53,550 nucleotides of DNA from Candidatus Poribacteria bacterium (lineage in GTDB: Bacteria > Poribacteria > WGA-4E > UBA9662), in assembly GCA_030748495.1 (NCBI GenBank), contig JASMLX010000037.1, positions 1 to 53,550 on the forward strand. Reading direction: 5' to 3'. Positions 1 through 8,862 of the stretch are shown one piece after another. Each line of letters starts with the position of its first letter. Position 1 is the stretch's first letter. The notes beneath the pieces were generated by a model. The model saw only the letters and a program-made list of their open reading frames with translations. It was not told the origin of the DNA and did not search any database. The position numbers and the translations under genes are program-made.

Positions 1-360
1 CCCTGGTATCTAGTTTCCGACCAGCCAGGCCAAGCCGATCTACTGAAAATCTATGGTCGGCGCATGTGGGTGGAAGAAATGTAGGGCGATCTGAAAGGGC
101 ACGGGTTTGACCTGGAAGCTACCCAATTGAAGCCCGCCGACCGTATTGGGCGTTTGTTCTTGGGTTTCGGTATTGTTTTTGTCTGGTTAATCACTCGGGG
201 AAACTGGGTGGTTAAGCGCGGCTATCGCCATCTGGTGGACCATAAAAGCCGACGTGATAAAAGTTATTTTCGCCTAGGATGGGACTGGGGCGAGCGTTGT
301 TGCGCTCTCAATCGGCCCAGTCCGCTCCCTTTCAAACCTTATTTTCCAACTGATGTGTGA
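1..360 (+). pseudogene. IS4-type transposase, C-terminal relic
   Basis: The reading frame enters from the left edge and continues to the stop at 358-360. It holds the C-terminal catalytic signature of IS4-family DDE transposases, Y-(2)-R-(3)-E-(6)-K, seen as YGRR-MWVE followed by GDLK. An in-frame TAG at 82-84 interrupts the signature between E and K, at a position where relatives usually carry Phe or Thr, so the gene is dead. Downstream residues (GHGFDLEATQL, then a hydrophobic segment near IGRLFLGFGIVFVWLI) fit the usual tail. The 5' part lies outside the window. The family call rests on the motif; I cannot name the exact IS. Confidence 0.8.
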
Positions 361-390
361 ATAGTAGAATAAATACTATAAAATAGAGTC

Positions 391-555
391 TCAATCGCCG
401 AACCACAGGAGCTATCGAATCACTCGTAGTATAGACTCGAGCTTGCAATATTTTTTAAAAGACGTATGACTATTATATTAATACCTGATCGCATGTTGTT
501 TCAATCGATGAATCGTGAGCCTAATTGGATCACCCGTAGTTCTTACTCTAGCTTT
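391..555. repeat. Degenerate direct repeat, two 55-bp copies 110 bp apart
   Basis: Bases 391-445 and 501-555 align without gaps at about 64% identity (35 of 55). The shared blocks are TCAATCG, ATCAC, CGTAGT, ACTC and AGCTT. The offset is exactly 110 bp. The pair sits between the dead transposase and the FGE-like gene, so it could be decayed IS-end sequence or a duplicated regulatory element. No function is assigned. Confidence 0.45.
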
Positions 556-607
556 TGTAGGAGAAAACTAGCTGAATCCGACCCAACCTAAATGAAATGG
601 GATTAAG

Positions 608-1411
608 ATGAGAAAGTTTACTTGCTTACTGATATCGCTGGTTATGCTGGGATGCAGCCAGGATGTAATCAGAGAAGAGGCGAGTGAGAAATCCGAGGTC
701 GAAGTTGATAGTATTAGTTCTGTCCAAACGATCACCTGGAAAAAAGACGGAGTTCAGATGGCATTGATTCCGGCTGGTAATTTTGAGATGGGAGACCACT
801 TCGATGAAGGATACACTAACGAACTTCCGGTGCATAAAGTAGGACTAGATGCTTTCTACATAGATATTCATGAAGTAACGGTTGGGCAGTACAAAAAGTT
901 TGTGGCAGAGACGGATCGTCAGGCTTTATCCAGTTGGGTTAGTACCTACGCTCCTACCGATAGACATCCGGTGATAGGGGTGAGTTGGAATGATGCTACG
1001 GCGTATGCCAAGTGGGCAGGCAAGCGTTTACCCACGGAGGCCGAATGGGAGTATGCCGCACGGGGTGGATTGGCAGGTAAACGGTGTTCATGGGGAGATA
1101 AGATCGCACCTGATAATATCAACTGGGGGAACAACTATTGTCAACCGGTGGGCAGATTTGAGTCTAACGGTTACGGTTTGTACGACATGGTAAGTAATGT
1201 CTTCGAATGGTGCTTAGATTGGTATGACGAGGACTACTACAAGCATTCACCAACCAGAAATCCGATAGGACCCAAAAGTGGCAAATACAGAGTATTGCGT
1301 GGCGGTTCTTGCTATGTGACACATGATCCTCGTGTAGCCCTTCGTTCTATCTCCTTTCCGAATATTCGGAACAATCACTACGGCTTTCGATGTGTAGCAG
1401 ACATCGAATAA
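608..1411 (+). CDS. FGE/SUMF1-like lipoprotein without the catalytic cysteines
   Basis: This 267-residue protein starts with a lipoprotein signal (hydrophobic 6-15, lipobox VMLGC, Cys16) and then a formylglycine-generating-enzyme (SUMF1/PF03781) domain from about residue 50 to the end. Visible family blocks are IPAGNFEMGD, IDIHEVTVGQYKKFV, GVSWNDATAYAKWAGKRLPT, EWEYAARGG, GLYDMVSNVFEWC and the terminal GFRCV. True FGEs activate sulfatases using two cysteines in the C-terminal RGGS-x-C-x(n)-C region. Here that region reads RGGSCYVTHDPRVALRS, with no such Cys pair, so formylglycine formation is unlikely. It is better called an SUMF1/EgtB/PvdO-type lectin-fold lipoprotein, probably exported. No strong Shine-Dalgarno precedes the ATG. 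Confidence 0.85.
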   Translation: MRKFTCLLISLVMLGCSQDVIREEASEKSEVEVDSISSVQTITWKKDGVQMALIPAGNFEMGDHFDEGYTNELPVHKVGLDAFYIDIHEVTVGQYKKFVAETDRQALSSWVSTYAPTDRHPVIGVSWNDATAYAKWAGKRLPTEAEWEYAARGGLAGKRCSWGDKIAPDNINWGNNYCQPVGRFESNGYGLYDMVSNVFEWCLDWYDEDYYKHSPTRNPIGPKSGKYRVLRGGSCYVTHDPRVALRSISFPNIRNNHYGFRCVADIE

Positions 1412-1723
1412 CACTTGGGCTGTTAACCATGTTGCTCGTCAAGGTTAAGCTAGAAGATATACGATTGAGGAAGAAATGCACTTTCTCTCCTACTCTAAAC
1501 TTTAACTCTATCACCTTGTTCGGATGACTTTGATTCCAATAAGTTGTTACCGCTCTTGAAAGAAGCCGGATAGGAATGATAAAAATGACTAATGAAAGTC
1601 TCAACCTGAGAATCAGTAGAAGCCAACTTTCAGTTGATTGGTAATCGATCTAAGTCAACCGTCCTTTTAATAAAATTTGCTTCCGACCAGTTTTTCACCC
1701 CGGTCGAAAAGAAATAGTGTAAT
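1412..1723. other. Intergenic, nothing recognised
   Basis: This is A+T-rich sequence between the FGE-like gene and the DUF6807 gene. I found no open coding frame with family resemblance, no strong hairpin and no clear promoter. Confidence 0.5.
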
Positions 1724-2875
1724 ATGGAACAATTTCAAAATACTATTATTGTCAAGATTGATGCCGGTATAGTTGACCGGCATAATGATTTGGTTCGTTT
1801 TTCCTTTAATCCTGTTAAGTACTTTTCAGATTGGCAAGAAGGTGTATCTAAACTTGCTGTCTCACAGGTAACCTCAAGTGGTCAGCCATTATTGAACGAG
1901 ATTCCATCCCAGTTTGAGCCTAATACTCGAGAGCTAAGCTGGCAGATGGCCGACCTATCCGCTGGCCAATCATCTTGGTATCGAATCCAGGCCAAACCGC
2001 AACCACCGGTTGATCCATTGCCTATACCTCGCTTTGCTATTCATGACCGGACGTCACACCTATTAATTACTGCTGATGACCAGGTGTTCACGCGCTATAA
2101 TTTTTTAGGCGTTTGGAAACCATACTTCTGGCCACTGAATGGCAACCACGGATCAGTCGTTCGTGGTGCAGGTGGTGAAGATCACCCACATCACACCGGC
2201 TTGTATTTAGCTTACGGTGGCCATGGTGAAGGTGGTTCGGCTAACATCTGGTCCGATTGGGATGAACCGCCATATGGACCGTGTGGGAAGACTCTTCACC
2301 GGCAGTTTACCCGTTTAACACAAGGTCCGGTCTATGCGGAATTTGTCGAAGATCTGATTCATATCAAAGGTAACGGGGACTTGATTATGAACGAAACACG
2401 AATAGTACGAGCTTGGTATACAGATCTGGAAAAGAGATTCCTAGAAATCATCCACCAAACTAGCTATCCAGTCGATATCGGTGATCGACAATTTCTTTTG
2501 GTGGCTCGGATGAGTCCTTCGATGAAACTTGCAGATCAAGGGCATGTTGAGAATTCGGAAGGCCATATCGGTAGAACCAAGGTTCATCATCAACGAGCGC
2601 GCTGGTGTGACCTGGCTGGAGAAGTCGGTGATGGGATCAACGGCTTAGCACTTTTTGACCACCCATCTAACCCAGAACATCCGGGCTTCTGGGGTGAGAT
2701 CGCTGTCCCTCAGCAGATGAGTATCCTTCACCATCCACCATATGAGTTAGAGAATGAGACCTTCCAGTTAAGATTTGGTGCTTATGTCCATCAAGGAACT
2801 ACTCAGGAAGCAGACGTGAAAGACTATTATCAACGCTATATCAATCCAGTAGAAGTTGAAATTGTTGATTGCTAA
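1724..2875 (+). CDS. PmoA-like DUF6807 family protein
   Basis: The 383-residue protein has no obvious signal peptide. The C-terminal two thirds (about 100-375) resemble the DUF6807/'PmoA' family (PF14100). The diagnostic block is the His-rich stretch around residues 153-165 (EDHPHHTGLYLAYGG), followed by WSDWDEPP, and later ARMSPSMKLAD and WGEIAVPQQMSILHHP. The N-terminal 95 residues look like a beta-sandwich/NEW3-like lead-in (ELSWQMADLSAGQSSWYRI). The family is common next to Gfo/Idh oxidoreductases in carbohydrate loci of PVC/FCB bacteria, but its biochemical role is unknown. The particulate methane monooxygenase name is historical and I see no membrane segments. The ATG follows a short AGAAATAG leader without a convincing Shine-Dalgarno. 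Confidence 0.8.
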   Translation: MEQFQNTIIVKIDAGIVDRHNDLVRFSFNPVKYFSDWQEGVSKLAVSQVTSSGQPLLNEIPSQFEPNTRELSWQMADLSAGQSSWYRIQAKPQPPVDPLPIPRFAIHDRTSHLLITADDQVFTRYNFLGVWKPYFWPLNGNHGSVVRGAGGEDHPHHTGLYLAYGGHGEGGSANIWSDWDEPPYGPCGKTLHRQFTRLTQGPVYAEFVEDLIHIKGNGDLIMNETRIVRAWYTDLEKRFLEIIHQTSYPVDIGDRQFLLVARMSPSMKLADQGHVENSEGHIGRTKVHHQRARWCDLAGEVGDGINGLALFDHPSNPEHPGFWGEIAVPQQMSILHHPPYELENETFQLRFGAYVHQGTTQEADVKDYYQRYINPVEVEIVDC

Positions 2876-3916
2876 CAACCGTGCTTGCTAATTGGCTGAA
2901 GCTATCCAATGCCAAAACCTTTGGCTAGACGGATGGCCAAACTGCATTTAGTTGACATCGCTGATGGTGAATCGCTGCAATGACAAAGTGATGATTTGAA
3001 GCGAATCGAGATTGCATTAACAGCTTAGGAGGTGACTGATAGTGAGATTACCTTATACCTTGAAGGAACTGTGCGGAATGAAGCTAGACCGACTCTGTAC
3101 ATCAGCCTATTTAGCCATCAAAAGATGGATGCGTCAAAGGGCCTGGAACTTCAACTCATAGGCTATTTAACCAACAGTTGGCAGACGGAAAAATTTGAGA
3201 GTGTGGTGCGATTATCAGCGGCTTACCTTTGGGGAACAATAACCTACAATGCCTGTTTCGATGACTTAGTACCGGCGCCAACCGATGTTGCCTTCGAGTT
3301 AGTCACTGATATAGCGGTGGTTCGAACTCCGCTGCAAGCGATTCTGTCTGCTTGTTTCGAGACCGTATGGAAATTAATGGTGATGACAATCGAGTTATGC
3401 AAGCCGGTATCGATTAGCTTGTCCACTCTAAAGTAAGCGTCAAGAATAGCGGACTTGGATGGAAATCAAGCATCGGGTAGCTCTAGGCTGTTGTCGGTAA
3501 TCGTTCCATTGGTCGTTGAGAATCGGTTGTAGATAGCAGAGAAGCCGATCAGATCGACCACCTTTTCTACCACCGCCGAATCAATGTAATATCCAGCCTG
3601 CTAGAAGCGGTGGTATTCAATAATAGTAGCCCACAATTGTTACTGACGTAGTCACTCACGGGTAGGGGGGAGGTCAAGCACGGTGGTAGGTTATCAATAG
3701 AGAACCGCTGATGGCGTTGGCCTAGCGTTTGGCTTCTTCTCCCTGTAGAGCGGAACAGCCGCTTACCTGATCCACCAATCTTAACCTTTCGATGCCACAA
3801 GTAGATATTTACTCCTATTCTGCTCACCTGCCTACGTATCACTTGTCTGAGCCTTACACAAAGAAAACGGGAAAATAGTGAAAGTTTTCTCGACTACTAT
3901 ACACCTCTCCGAATTG
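2876..3916. other. About 1 kb without a supportable gene
   Basis: A GTG-started frame of 134 codons (3032-3436) is preceded by AGGAG directly abutting the start. Its translation matches no family I know and has an uneven composition. A frame at about 2909-2983 reads MAKLHLVDIADGESL before a stop. Both could be scraps of one decayed gene. The 3437-3900 part shows only short frames on either strand. I regard the stretch as decayed sequence. Confidence 0.4.
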
Positions 3917-5335
3917 TCACGTGGCTACAGACGGTCGGTGTTGCCAATAACCTGTGGCTTGCTCAAAAGCATAGGCCAGTTGGAGTACCCCCAACTCGTC
4001 CTGGTGCCGGCCCACAATTTGGACACCTACAGGCAGGCCTTCAGACGTAAAACCGCAGGGCACTGAGATGGCAGGAAGACCAGTGACGGTGACATAGTAG
4101 CACGTTTTCATCCAGTCAATATAGGTGTCCATTTTCACCCCATTGATTTCGGTAATATAGCGCTGCTTCACGTCGAAGGGTGGTACCTGATTGACCGGAA
4201 GGATTAGGAACTCGTAGGTCTCCATGAATTCGCGTACCCGCTGGTAAAGCTGTGACCGCTTGAACTCTGCCTGCCCGACCTCTGAGCCACTCAGCTTCAC
4301 GCCCGCCTCGATGTTCCATATCACCGTATCCTTCATCTGCTCTCGATGGCTCTCTAGCAAGGCGCCATAGGCAACTTCAAAACGCCAGGCTCGCCATACC
4401 TTAAAGATCTCATCTGCATCCGTGAAATCAGGCTCACCGTCCTCAACTAAGCAGCCTAAGGACTTGAACACATGCCGCTGTCTGTCAATGACCGTCGTCA
4501 CACGCGAGTCTACCGGTAGTCCACCTAAATCGCGGCTCCAGGCGATACGTGTTCCCTTGAAATCACGCTCTAGCGATTGAGAAAAGAGATACCCCGGTTC
4601 GCTGACAGCAATGGGAGAACGCGGATCCGGGCCGGCAATTGCACTCAACATCAGTGCGGTATCCTGCACGGTGCGGGCCATTGGCCCTTGCACCGAGATT
4701 GGAAACCAACCCAACAGCGCAGGCCACACCGGTACGCGACCAGGAGAGGTGCGGAAGCCCACCACATTGCAGAAGTTAGCTGGATTACGCAGAGAGCCCC
4801 CCATGTCACTGCCATCTGCAATTGACACCATTCCACATGCTAGGGCCGCTGCCGCCCCACCGCTGCTGCCACCACAGGTCTTAGTGGTGTCGTAAGGGTT
4901 GAGGGTTTCTCCGAACACTTCGTTATAGGTCTGAGAGCCGGCTCCGAATTCGGGGGTGTTCGTCTTACCAATAGTGATAGCACCCGCTTGTTTCAAACGC
5001 TCTACGATGAGAGCATCCTGATCCGGTACGAAGTTCTGGAAAATGGGCGAGCCAAAGGTCGTACGTATTCCCTTGGTGTTGACAAGATCTTTGTGGGCTA
5101 CAGGGAGTCCATGCAACGGTCCCACCTCATCGCCACGGCTGAGGGCGTTGTCGGCCGCGCGAGCTTGATTTATAGCCTGTTCAGGTAACAGCGTGACGAT
5201 GGCATTCACCTTCGGGTTGACCCGATTGATCTGAGCCAGATGTGCCTCTACTACCTCCTTAGCCGAGATGTCCTTTGCACGAATGCGTTGGGTTAACTCC
5301 GTAGCCGTTAGAAAGCAGATTTCTGGGCTGGACAT
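3917..5335 (-). CDS. Amidase signature family hydrolase
   Basis: The 472-residue protein is a full-length amidase-signature enzyme, hydrolysing C-N amide bonds, and is cytosolic (no signal peptide). The Ser-cisSer-Lys triad is visible: Lys82 in HGLPVAHKDL, the cis-Ser in CGGSSGG (Ser157), and nucleophile Ser181 in SDMGGSLRNPA. Its length fits acylamidases such as AmiA/indoleacetamide hydrolase types. It is not obviously GatA because no gatB or gatC lies nearby. A strong ribosome site (AAGGAGGAGG) lies 4-5 bases before the ATG and fixes the start. The gene is monocistronic, with about 690 bp of non-coding sequence upstream. The substrate cannot be read from the sequence. Confidence 0.92.
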   Translation of the reverse strand: MSSPEICFLTATELTQRIRAKDISAKEVVEAHLAQINRVNPKVNAIVTLLPEQAINQARAADNALSRGDEVGPLHGLPVAHKDLVNTKGIRTTFGSPIFQNFVPDQDALIVERLKQAGAITIGKTNTPEFGAGSQTYNEVFGETLNPYDTTKTCGGSSGGAAAALACGMVSIADGSDMGGSLRNPANFCNVVGFRTSPGRVPVWPALLGWFPISVQGPMARTVQDTALMLSAIAGPDPRSPIAVSEPGYLFSQSLERDFKGTRIAWSRDLGGLPVDSRVTTVIDRQRHVFKSLGCLVEDGEPDFTDADEIFKVWRAWRFEVAYGALLESHREQMKDTVIWNIEAGVKLSGSEVGQAEFKRSQLYQRVREFMETYEFLILPVNQVPPFDVKQRYITEINGVKMDTYIDWMKTCYYVTVTGLPAISVPCGFTSEGLPVGVQIVGRHQDELGVLQLAYAFEQATGYWQHRPSVAT

Positions 5336-6024
5336 AGCCTCCTCCTTCGGTTTAGAAATATAGTAATACTAACTTGATTCTGGCAAATTAGGACGTGGCC
5401 ACTAAATTATTTTGACATTTTGGTGGCGAATCGTCCGTGAACTCACCTAACAATGATGGCCTTTTTTCATCAGATAAGGATAAATTTTTGGACGATTCGT
5501 ACCCAGCGTTCGAGCCACAGTAATAATATCGTTCTCACACTACTCGAGGGCATTGTTCAATTAGCATGAATTCGGCATTTTCAAGATTCAAGAGAACTTC
5601 AAGCGTGACGCTTTCCGCATTCGGCACGCATGTTGTTAGGCGAAAGACTGCTGGCGAGAATACGAGAATAGAGGACAGGTACTCAGGTCCTATTGTTCGA
5701 CCGCTATTCTGAATCAGGTGATGCTCAATGAAATTCTCGCTTGTTCTAAAACAGTATTTTATAGCGAATTGGGGACCAAAAACTAGGTAAATAAGGGGAG
5801 CGGAGATGTTCCAAAAAAGGGGTTTTTATCGAAACTGCCGGTTACTTGTCTCTAGGTGATAAGAATCTCTGCCATGTCGGCGGGCAACTAGGTTTTTTGC
5901 GATAGGAAGACGACTGTAAGGCTAACTTTGAACCTGATCATGCTGTCTTCAGGAGTCGAAAATCGTATGGCGTATCAGAATACGAGACATAATAGTTTAG
6001 CGATAATTCCAAGTTTGTCTGGGA
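5336..6024. other. Long intergenic region with one inverted repeat
   Basis: This gap separates the amidase (minus strand, start side) from the pabC-like gene (minus strand, end side). No frame shows recognisable protein similarity. The one clear structure is a perfect 10-bp inverted repeat, listed separately. Confidence 0.45.
5427..5499. repeat. Perfect 10-bp inverted repeat with 53-bp spacer
   Basis: CGAATCGTCC at 5427-5436 is the exact reverse complement of GGACGATTCG at 5490-5499. It lies about 90-165 bp upstream of the amidase start. The spacer is too long for a simple terminator. It could be a split operator for a looping regulator or the ends of a tiny mobile remnant. Confidence 0.5.
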
Positions 6025-6723
6025 TCATAATTCCAGGTTTACTTGAGCCGGAGATATTTTCCTGACTGAGTTGATTAACCAAACATGTCGAACGGTTGGC
6101 AGTTCTGTGGAGTGAATAACCTTTTCCCGAATTTTGCCCTGTTTAAGCAAGCGGGCCCGGAAGGTACCTGCCAGCAAACCGCAATGGATGGGCGGAGTTA
6201 ACAGATCTCCATCTTTTTCAACTACGATGTTGGCTCGACAACTTTCAGTCAATTCCCCTCGCTGATTCCACAGTAGAACATCTCGGCATTCAGAATCTAT
6301 AGCTTGTACCGCTAACAAAGCCTGATCATAGACCTGGCGTTGTGTGGTTTTGTGATAGAGAAAACGGTTGGTGGAATCAATAGGGGTTAATGCCAATCGG
6401 CAAATGACAGGTAATGTAGTTGGTTGGATCGTCATCGATTCGCAGGTCACTCGACCTGCCTGGTCAATCAGTAATCGAACTTTATGCGGCTTTGGCTGTA
6501 GTGTTGAACAGTGGTCGCGCAGCCTTAATTCAATCAGCGGTCGATCAACTTCGAAAGCGAAAAAATTGGCGGACTGCTGTAGTCGATCTAAATGCTCATC
6601 CAGTAAAAATAGCGACTCACCGTCCCAAAGCAAACTTTCCAGTAGAGAAAACTCGCCGCCGTCTGGGAGATCACAGTTGAATTGCTTTGCTAACACGTTA
6701 AGACGCCCGCTTTTGTCTGGCAT
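6025..6723 (-). CDS. pabC: Class IV aminotransferase, aminodeoxychorismate lyase-like
   Basis: This is a fold-type IV PLP enzyme. Lys125 in FLYHKTTQR is the expected Schiff-base lysine, and GELTESCRANIVVEKDG and CGLLAGTFR form the PLP-phosphate and substrate region. The N-terminus (FSLLESLLWDGE, LDEHLDRLQQSANFFAF) resembles the lyase half of PabB-PabC fusion proteins more than stand-alone PabC. The lyase converts 4-amino-4-deoxychorismate to p-aminobenzoate and pyruvate for folate synthesis. It follows pabB on the minus strand and overlaps its end by 34 bases from the ATG. A GTG at 6696 would cut the overlap to 7 bases. Translational coupling, or an ancestral fusion broken by a frameshift, are both possible. 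Confidence 0.82.
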   Translation of the reverse strand: MPDKSGRLNVLAKQFNCDLPDGGEFSLLESLLWDGESLFLLDEHLDRLQQSANFFAFEVDRPLIELRLRDHCSTLQPKPHKVRLLIDQAGRVTCESMTIQPTTLPVICRLALTPIDSTNRFLYHKTTQRQVYDQALLAVQAIDSECRDVLLWNQRGELTESCRANIVVEKDGDLLTPPIHCGLLAGTFRARLLKQGKIREKVIHSTELPTVRHVWLINSVRKISPAQVNLEL

Positions 6724-7820
6724 TCCAGATACTCGTCCTGACTCTCGGAATCCCAGACAATCCCACTGCCGATACCGTATTCGGCTCGACCCCGTTTTAC
6801 AACCGCTGTTCGAATAGCTACATTAAATTCGGCTTTCAAAATCCGGGGATAAATTATACCGATGGCACCCGTATAAACACCTCGCGGAGACTGTTCGAGT
6901 TCGCTGATAATCTTCATCGTTCGAGGCTTAGGGGCACCCGTCACCGAAGCGCAAGGGAAAAGAGCAGTCATCATCTCGGTTATTGATAACGACGTTTTAG
7001 CCGTCACGGTTGAGGTCATCTGCCAAACTGTCGGATATCTTTCGATATCGAAAAGGCTTTCCGTTTTAACAGAGCCAAACTCAGCGATTCGCCCCAAATC
7101 GTTGCGAATCATATCCACGATCATCACATTTTCAGCTTGGTCTTTGGCTGAGTGGCGCAGGGCATTTGCTAACTGAAGATCGGTGGCTGCATCAGATCCG
7201 CGATGACGGGTGCCTTTCATCGGACGTGTAGTAATTAACCCATTTCGGTAGGAAAAAAACAGTTCAGGCGAAGCCGAACAGATGGAAAATTGGTCGGCGT
7301 GAATAAAAACCGCCCTCTCAACGGGTTGTACCCGTAGAAGTTGATGAAACAGTGACAGTGGGTTTCCGGTGAAGGTGGATTGCAAAAGATAGGTATAGTT
7401 GACCTGATAGGTTTCACCATCAGCGATGAGATCCTTAATTTTTTGAATTACCCGGTCGTAAGTTGGAAAATCAACCGTGGAATCCCAAGTCAGGTCACTG
7501 AGATCCTTGGAAAGAGAGTCCGGTTGGGGGAGATCTCGCAGTTGTTGGACAGGTGACTTGAAGAGGCCAAAGGTGAGAAGTGGAGGTGGATCTTGGTCAA
7601 GTGGGCACGGGTAGGAAGCATGTGTAACTAATGCGGGATCAAAAGCGGATGCGGCTTCGTAACGGATAAAGCCGACGGCATAAAGGTCTTGACCTAAAAC
7701 CGACTGTTCGACTTGGCTTAGTTTAGGTACGACTTGATTCAGATCGGATGTCTGAACGACGTTGACCGGATCTTGGAAATCAAGCCAACCGTCCCCAGAG
7801 CGAAGAATGGCTCGGTGCAT
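6690..7820 (-). CDS. pabB: Aminodeoxychorismate synthase component I (PabB)
   Basis: The 376-residue protein has the chorismate-binding domain of the anthranilate/ADC synthase family. The motif TTRPMKGTRHRG contains Lys202 in the PIKGT position typical of PabB, where TrpE has Ala. This supports aminodeoxychorismate rather than anthranilate synthesis. Other signatures are AENVMIVDMIRNDLGRIAEFG, FPCASVTGAPKPRTMKII, RGVYTGAIG and the closing YGIGSGIVWDSESQDEYLEC. It makes 4-amino-4-deoxychorismate with an amidotransferase (PabA/TrpG) that is not in this window. The N-terminal portion is shorter than in E. coli PabB. GAGGAAATAAAG precedes the ATG. The downstream partner overlaps. Confidence 0.93.
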   Translation of the reverse strand: MHRAILRSGDGWLDFQDPVNVVQTSDLNQVVPKLSQVEQSVLGQDLYAVGFIRYEAASAFDPALVTHASYPCPLDQDPPPLLTFGLFKSPVQQLRDLPQPDSLSKDLSDLTWDSTVDFPTYDRVIQKIKDLIADGETYQVNYTYLLQSTFTGNPLSLFHQLLRVQPVERAVFIHADQFSICSASPELFFSYRNGLITTRPMKGTRHRGSDAATDLQLANALRHSAKDQAENVMIVDMIRNDLGRIAEFGSVKTESLFDIERYPTVWQMTSTVTAKTSLSITEMMTALFPCASVTGAPKPRTMKIISELEQSPRGVYTGAIGIIYPRILKAEFNVAIRTAVVKRGRAEYGIGSGIVWDSESQDEYLECQTKAGVLTC

Positions 7821-8018
7821 CTTTATTTCCTCAATAGAAGCGAAAAATTCTTCGCCCCTTGTCAGCCTTGTCCTTCATTAACAATTAAGAATCTGGAATC
7901 AAAGTCGTCCTCGACCCAACTGTTAGTTGGTCTGATTCAAGGGAATTTCAGATTCAATAACTCGATCGGATGGAGGCGACCTTGTTAGCAAAGGTCGGAT
8001 GTACACATTCGCACCTAG

Positions 8019-8849
8019 TTAGGCCAGCAAAAACAACTCAATCTCTTTCCATGACTGTACGCAAATCACTTGACCTCGGTGGAGTTCCGGATAATATCGA
8101 TCCCCGAGTTGAATCTTAATCGACGGAATCTGAAAATGGTCTATAGCTTGATGCACCAGTTGATTATCACCGATTAGCAGACCGATATCCGCCGAGCAGA
8201 TAGCCAGCAAATCTGTAACGGAGTCGCCAATATAAGCGATAGCTTCAGTAGTCGTGGTTAGACCTCTTTGGGACATAGTTTGCTTGAGCCGGGTCTGCTT
8301 GTGTCGAGCGGAAGTGATGTGAAATTGGATCTCCCCGGTGGTGATAGTTGGTGCATCTGGGTCGGTTCGATCGAAGACCAGGTTATTGGAGTAGACCTGG
8401 TCACACAAGTCACCAACAGCGCCAAGGATCAAATCGGTGGACCAATTAGCTGATAGGATTTCAATTCGAACTTGCGCTTTCTTCAAGCGAGAAAGAACCT
8501 GATTGGCAAATGGCTTTTTAGCCGTCTGCTGGCCTAGCTGTCGAAGTTGATACGGCTCTATACCAGCCAAGAATCGTTGCTGGACCACTTTTTGGAGAGA
8601 GATTTCCTCCACCGAACAGTGATAGTGGTCCAAAAACGACTCCAACGAAGGTGCATCAGAGGGGACCAGAGAGTTCGGCTGACGAAACTGAGATAGATAC
8701 CATTTCGATAAATCCTCCCAAGCACTGAGCATAGATTCAGGGTTAGCAGACTGTTTGACCGCTAACTGTACCATTGGATTGATAGTATCCTGCTGGGTGA
8801 TGGTCTCATCGAAATCGGTAACAAGCGTAGAGGCGACATATTTTCCCAA
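8019..8849 (-). CDS. HAD-superfamily phosphatase
   Basis: The 276-residue protein has HAD motif I TDFDETIT (Asp12 nucleophile, Asp14), a long helical cap (residues about 25-110), motif II IEILSANWS, and motif IV YIGDSVTDLLA. The large cap and motif spacing resemble the HAD-IB 'thiamine monophosphate phosphatase/PHM8-like' group, but the substrate is a guess. The first usable codon is TTG at 8849 without a clear ribosome site. The gene begins 13 bp after fumC ends on the same strand, so it is probably co-transcribed and translationally linked to fumC. Confidence 0.82.
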   Translation of the reverse strand: MGKYVASTLVTDFDETITQQDTINPMVQLAVKQSANPESMLSAWEDLSKWYLSQFRQPNSLVPSDAPSLESFLDHYHCSVEEISLQKVVQQRFLAGIEPYQLRQLGQQTAKKPFANQVLSRLKKAQVRIEILSANWSTDLILGAVGDLCDQVYSNNLVFDRTDPDAPTITTGEIQFHITSARHKQTRLKQTMSQRGLTTTTEAIAYIGDSVTDLLAICSADIGLLIGDNQLVHQAIDHFQIPSIKIQLGDRYYPELHRGQVICVQSWKEIELFLLA

Positions 8850-8862
8850 ACTGAATTACGCT

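Noticed and set aside
3318..3345. GGTTCGAACTCC resembling a tRNA T-arm
   Set aside because: The flanking bases do not give a 5-bp T stem with a 7-base loop, and no anticodon, D or acceptor arms surround it.
3032..3436. GTG-started 134-codon frame
   Set aside because: The ribosome-like AGGAG abuts the start with no spacer, and the translation resembles no protein family. Kept only as a note in the intergenic entry.
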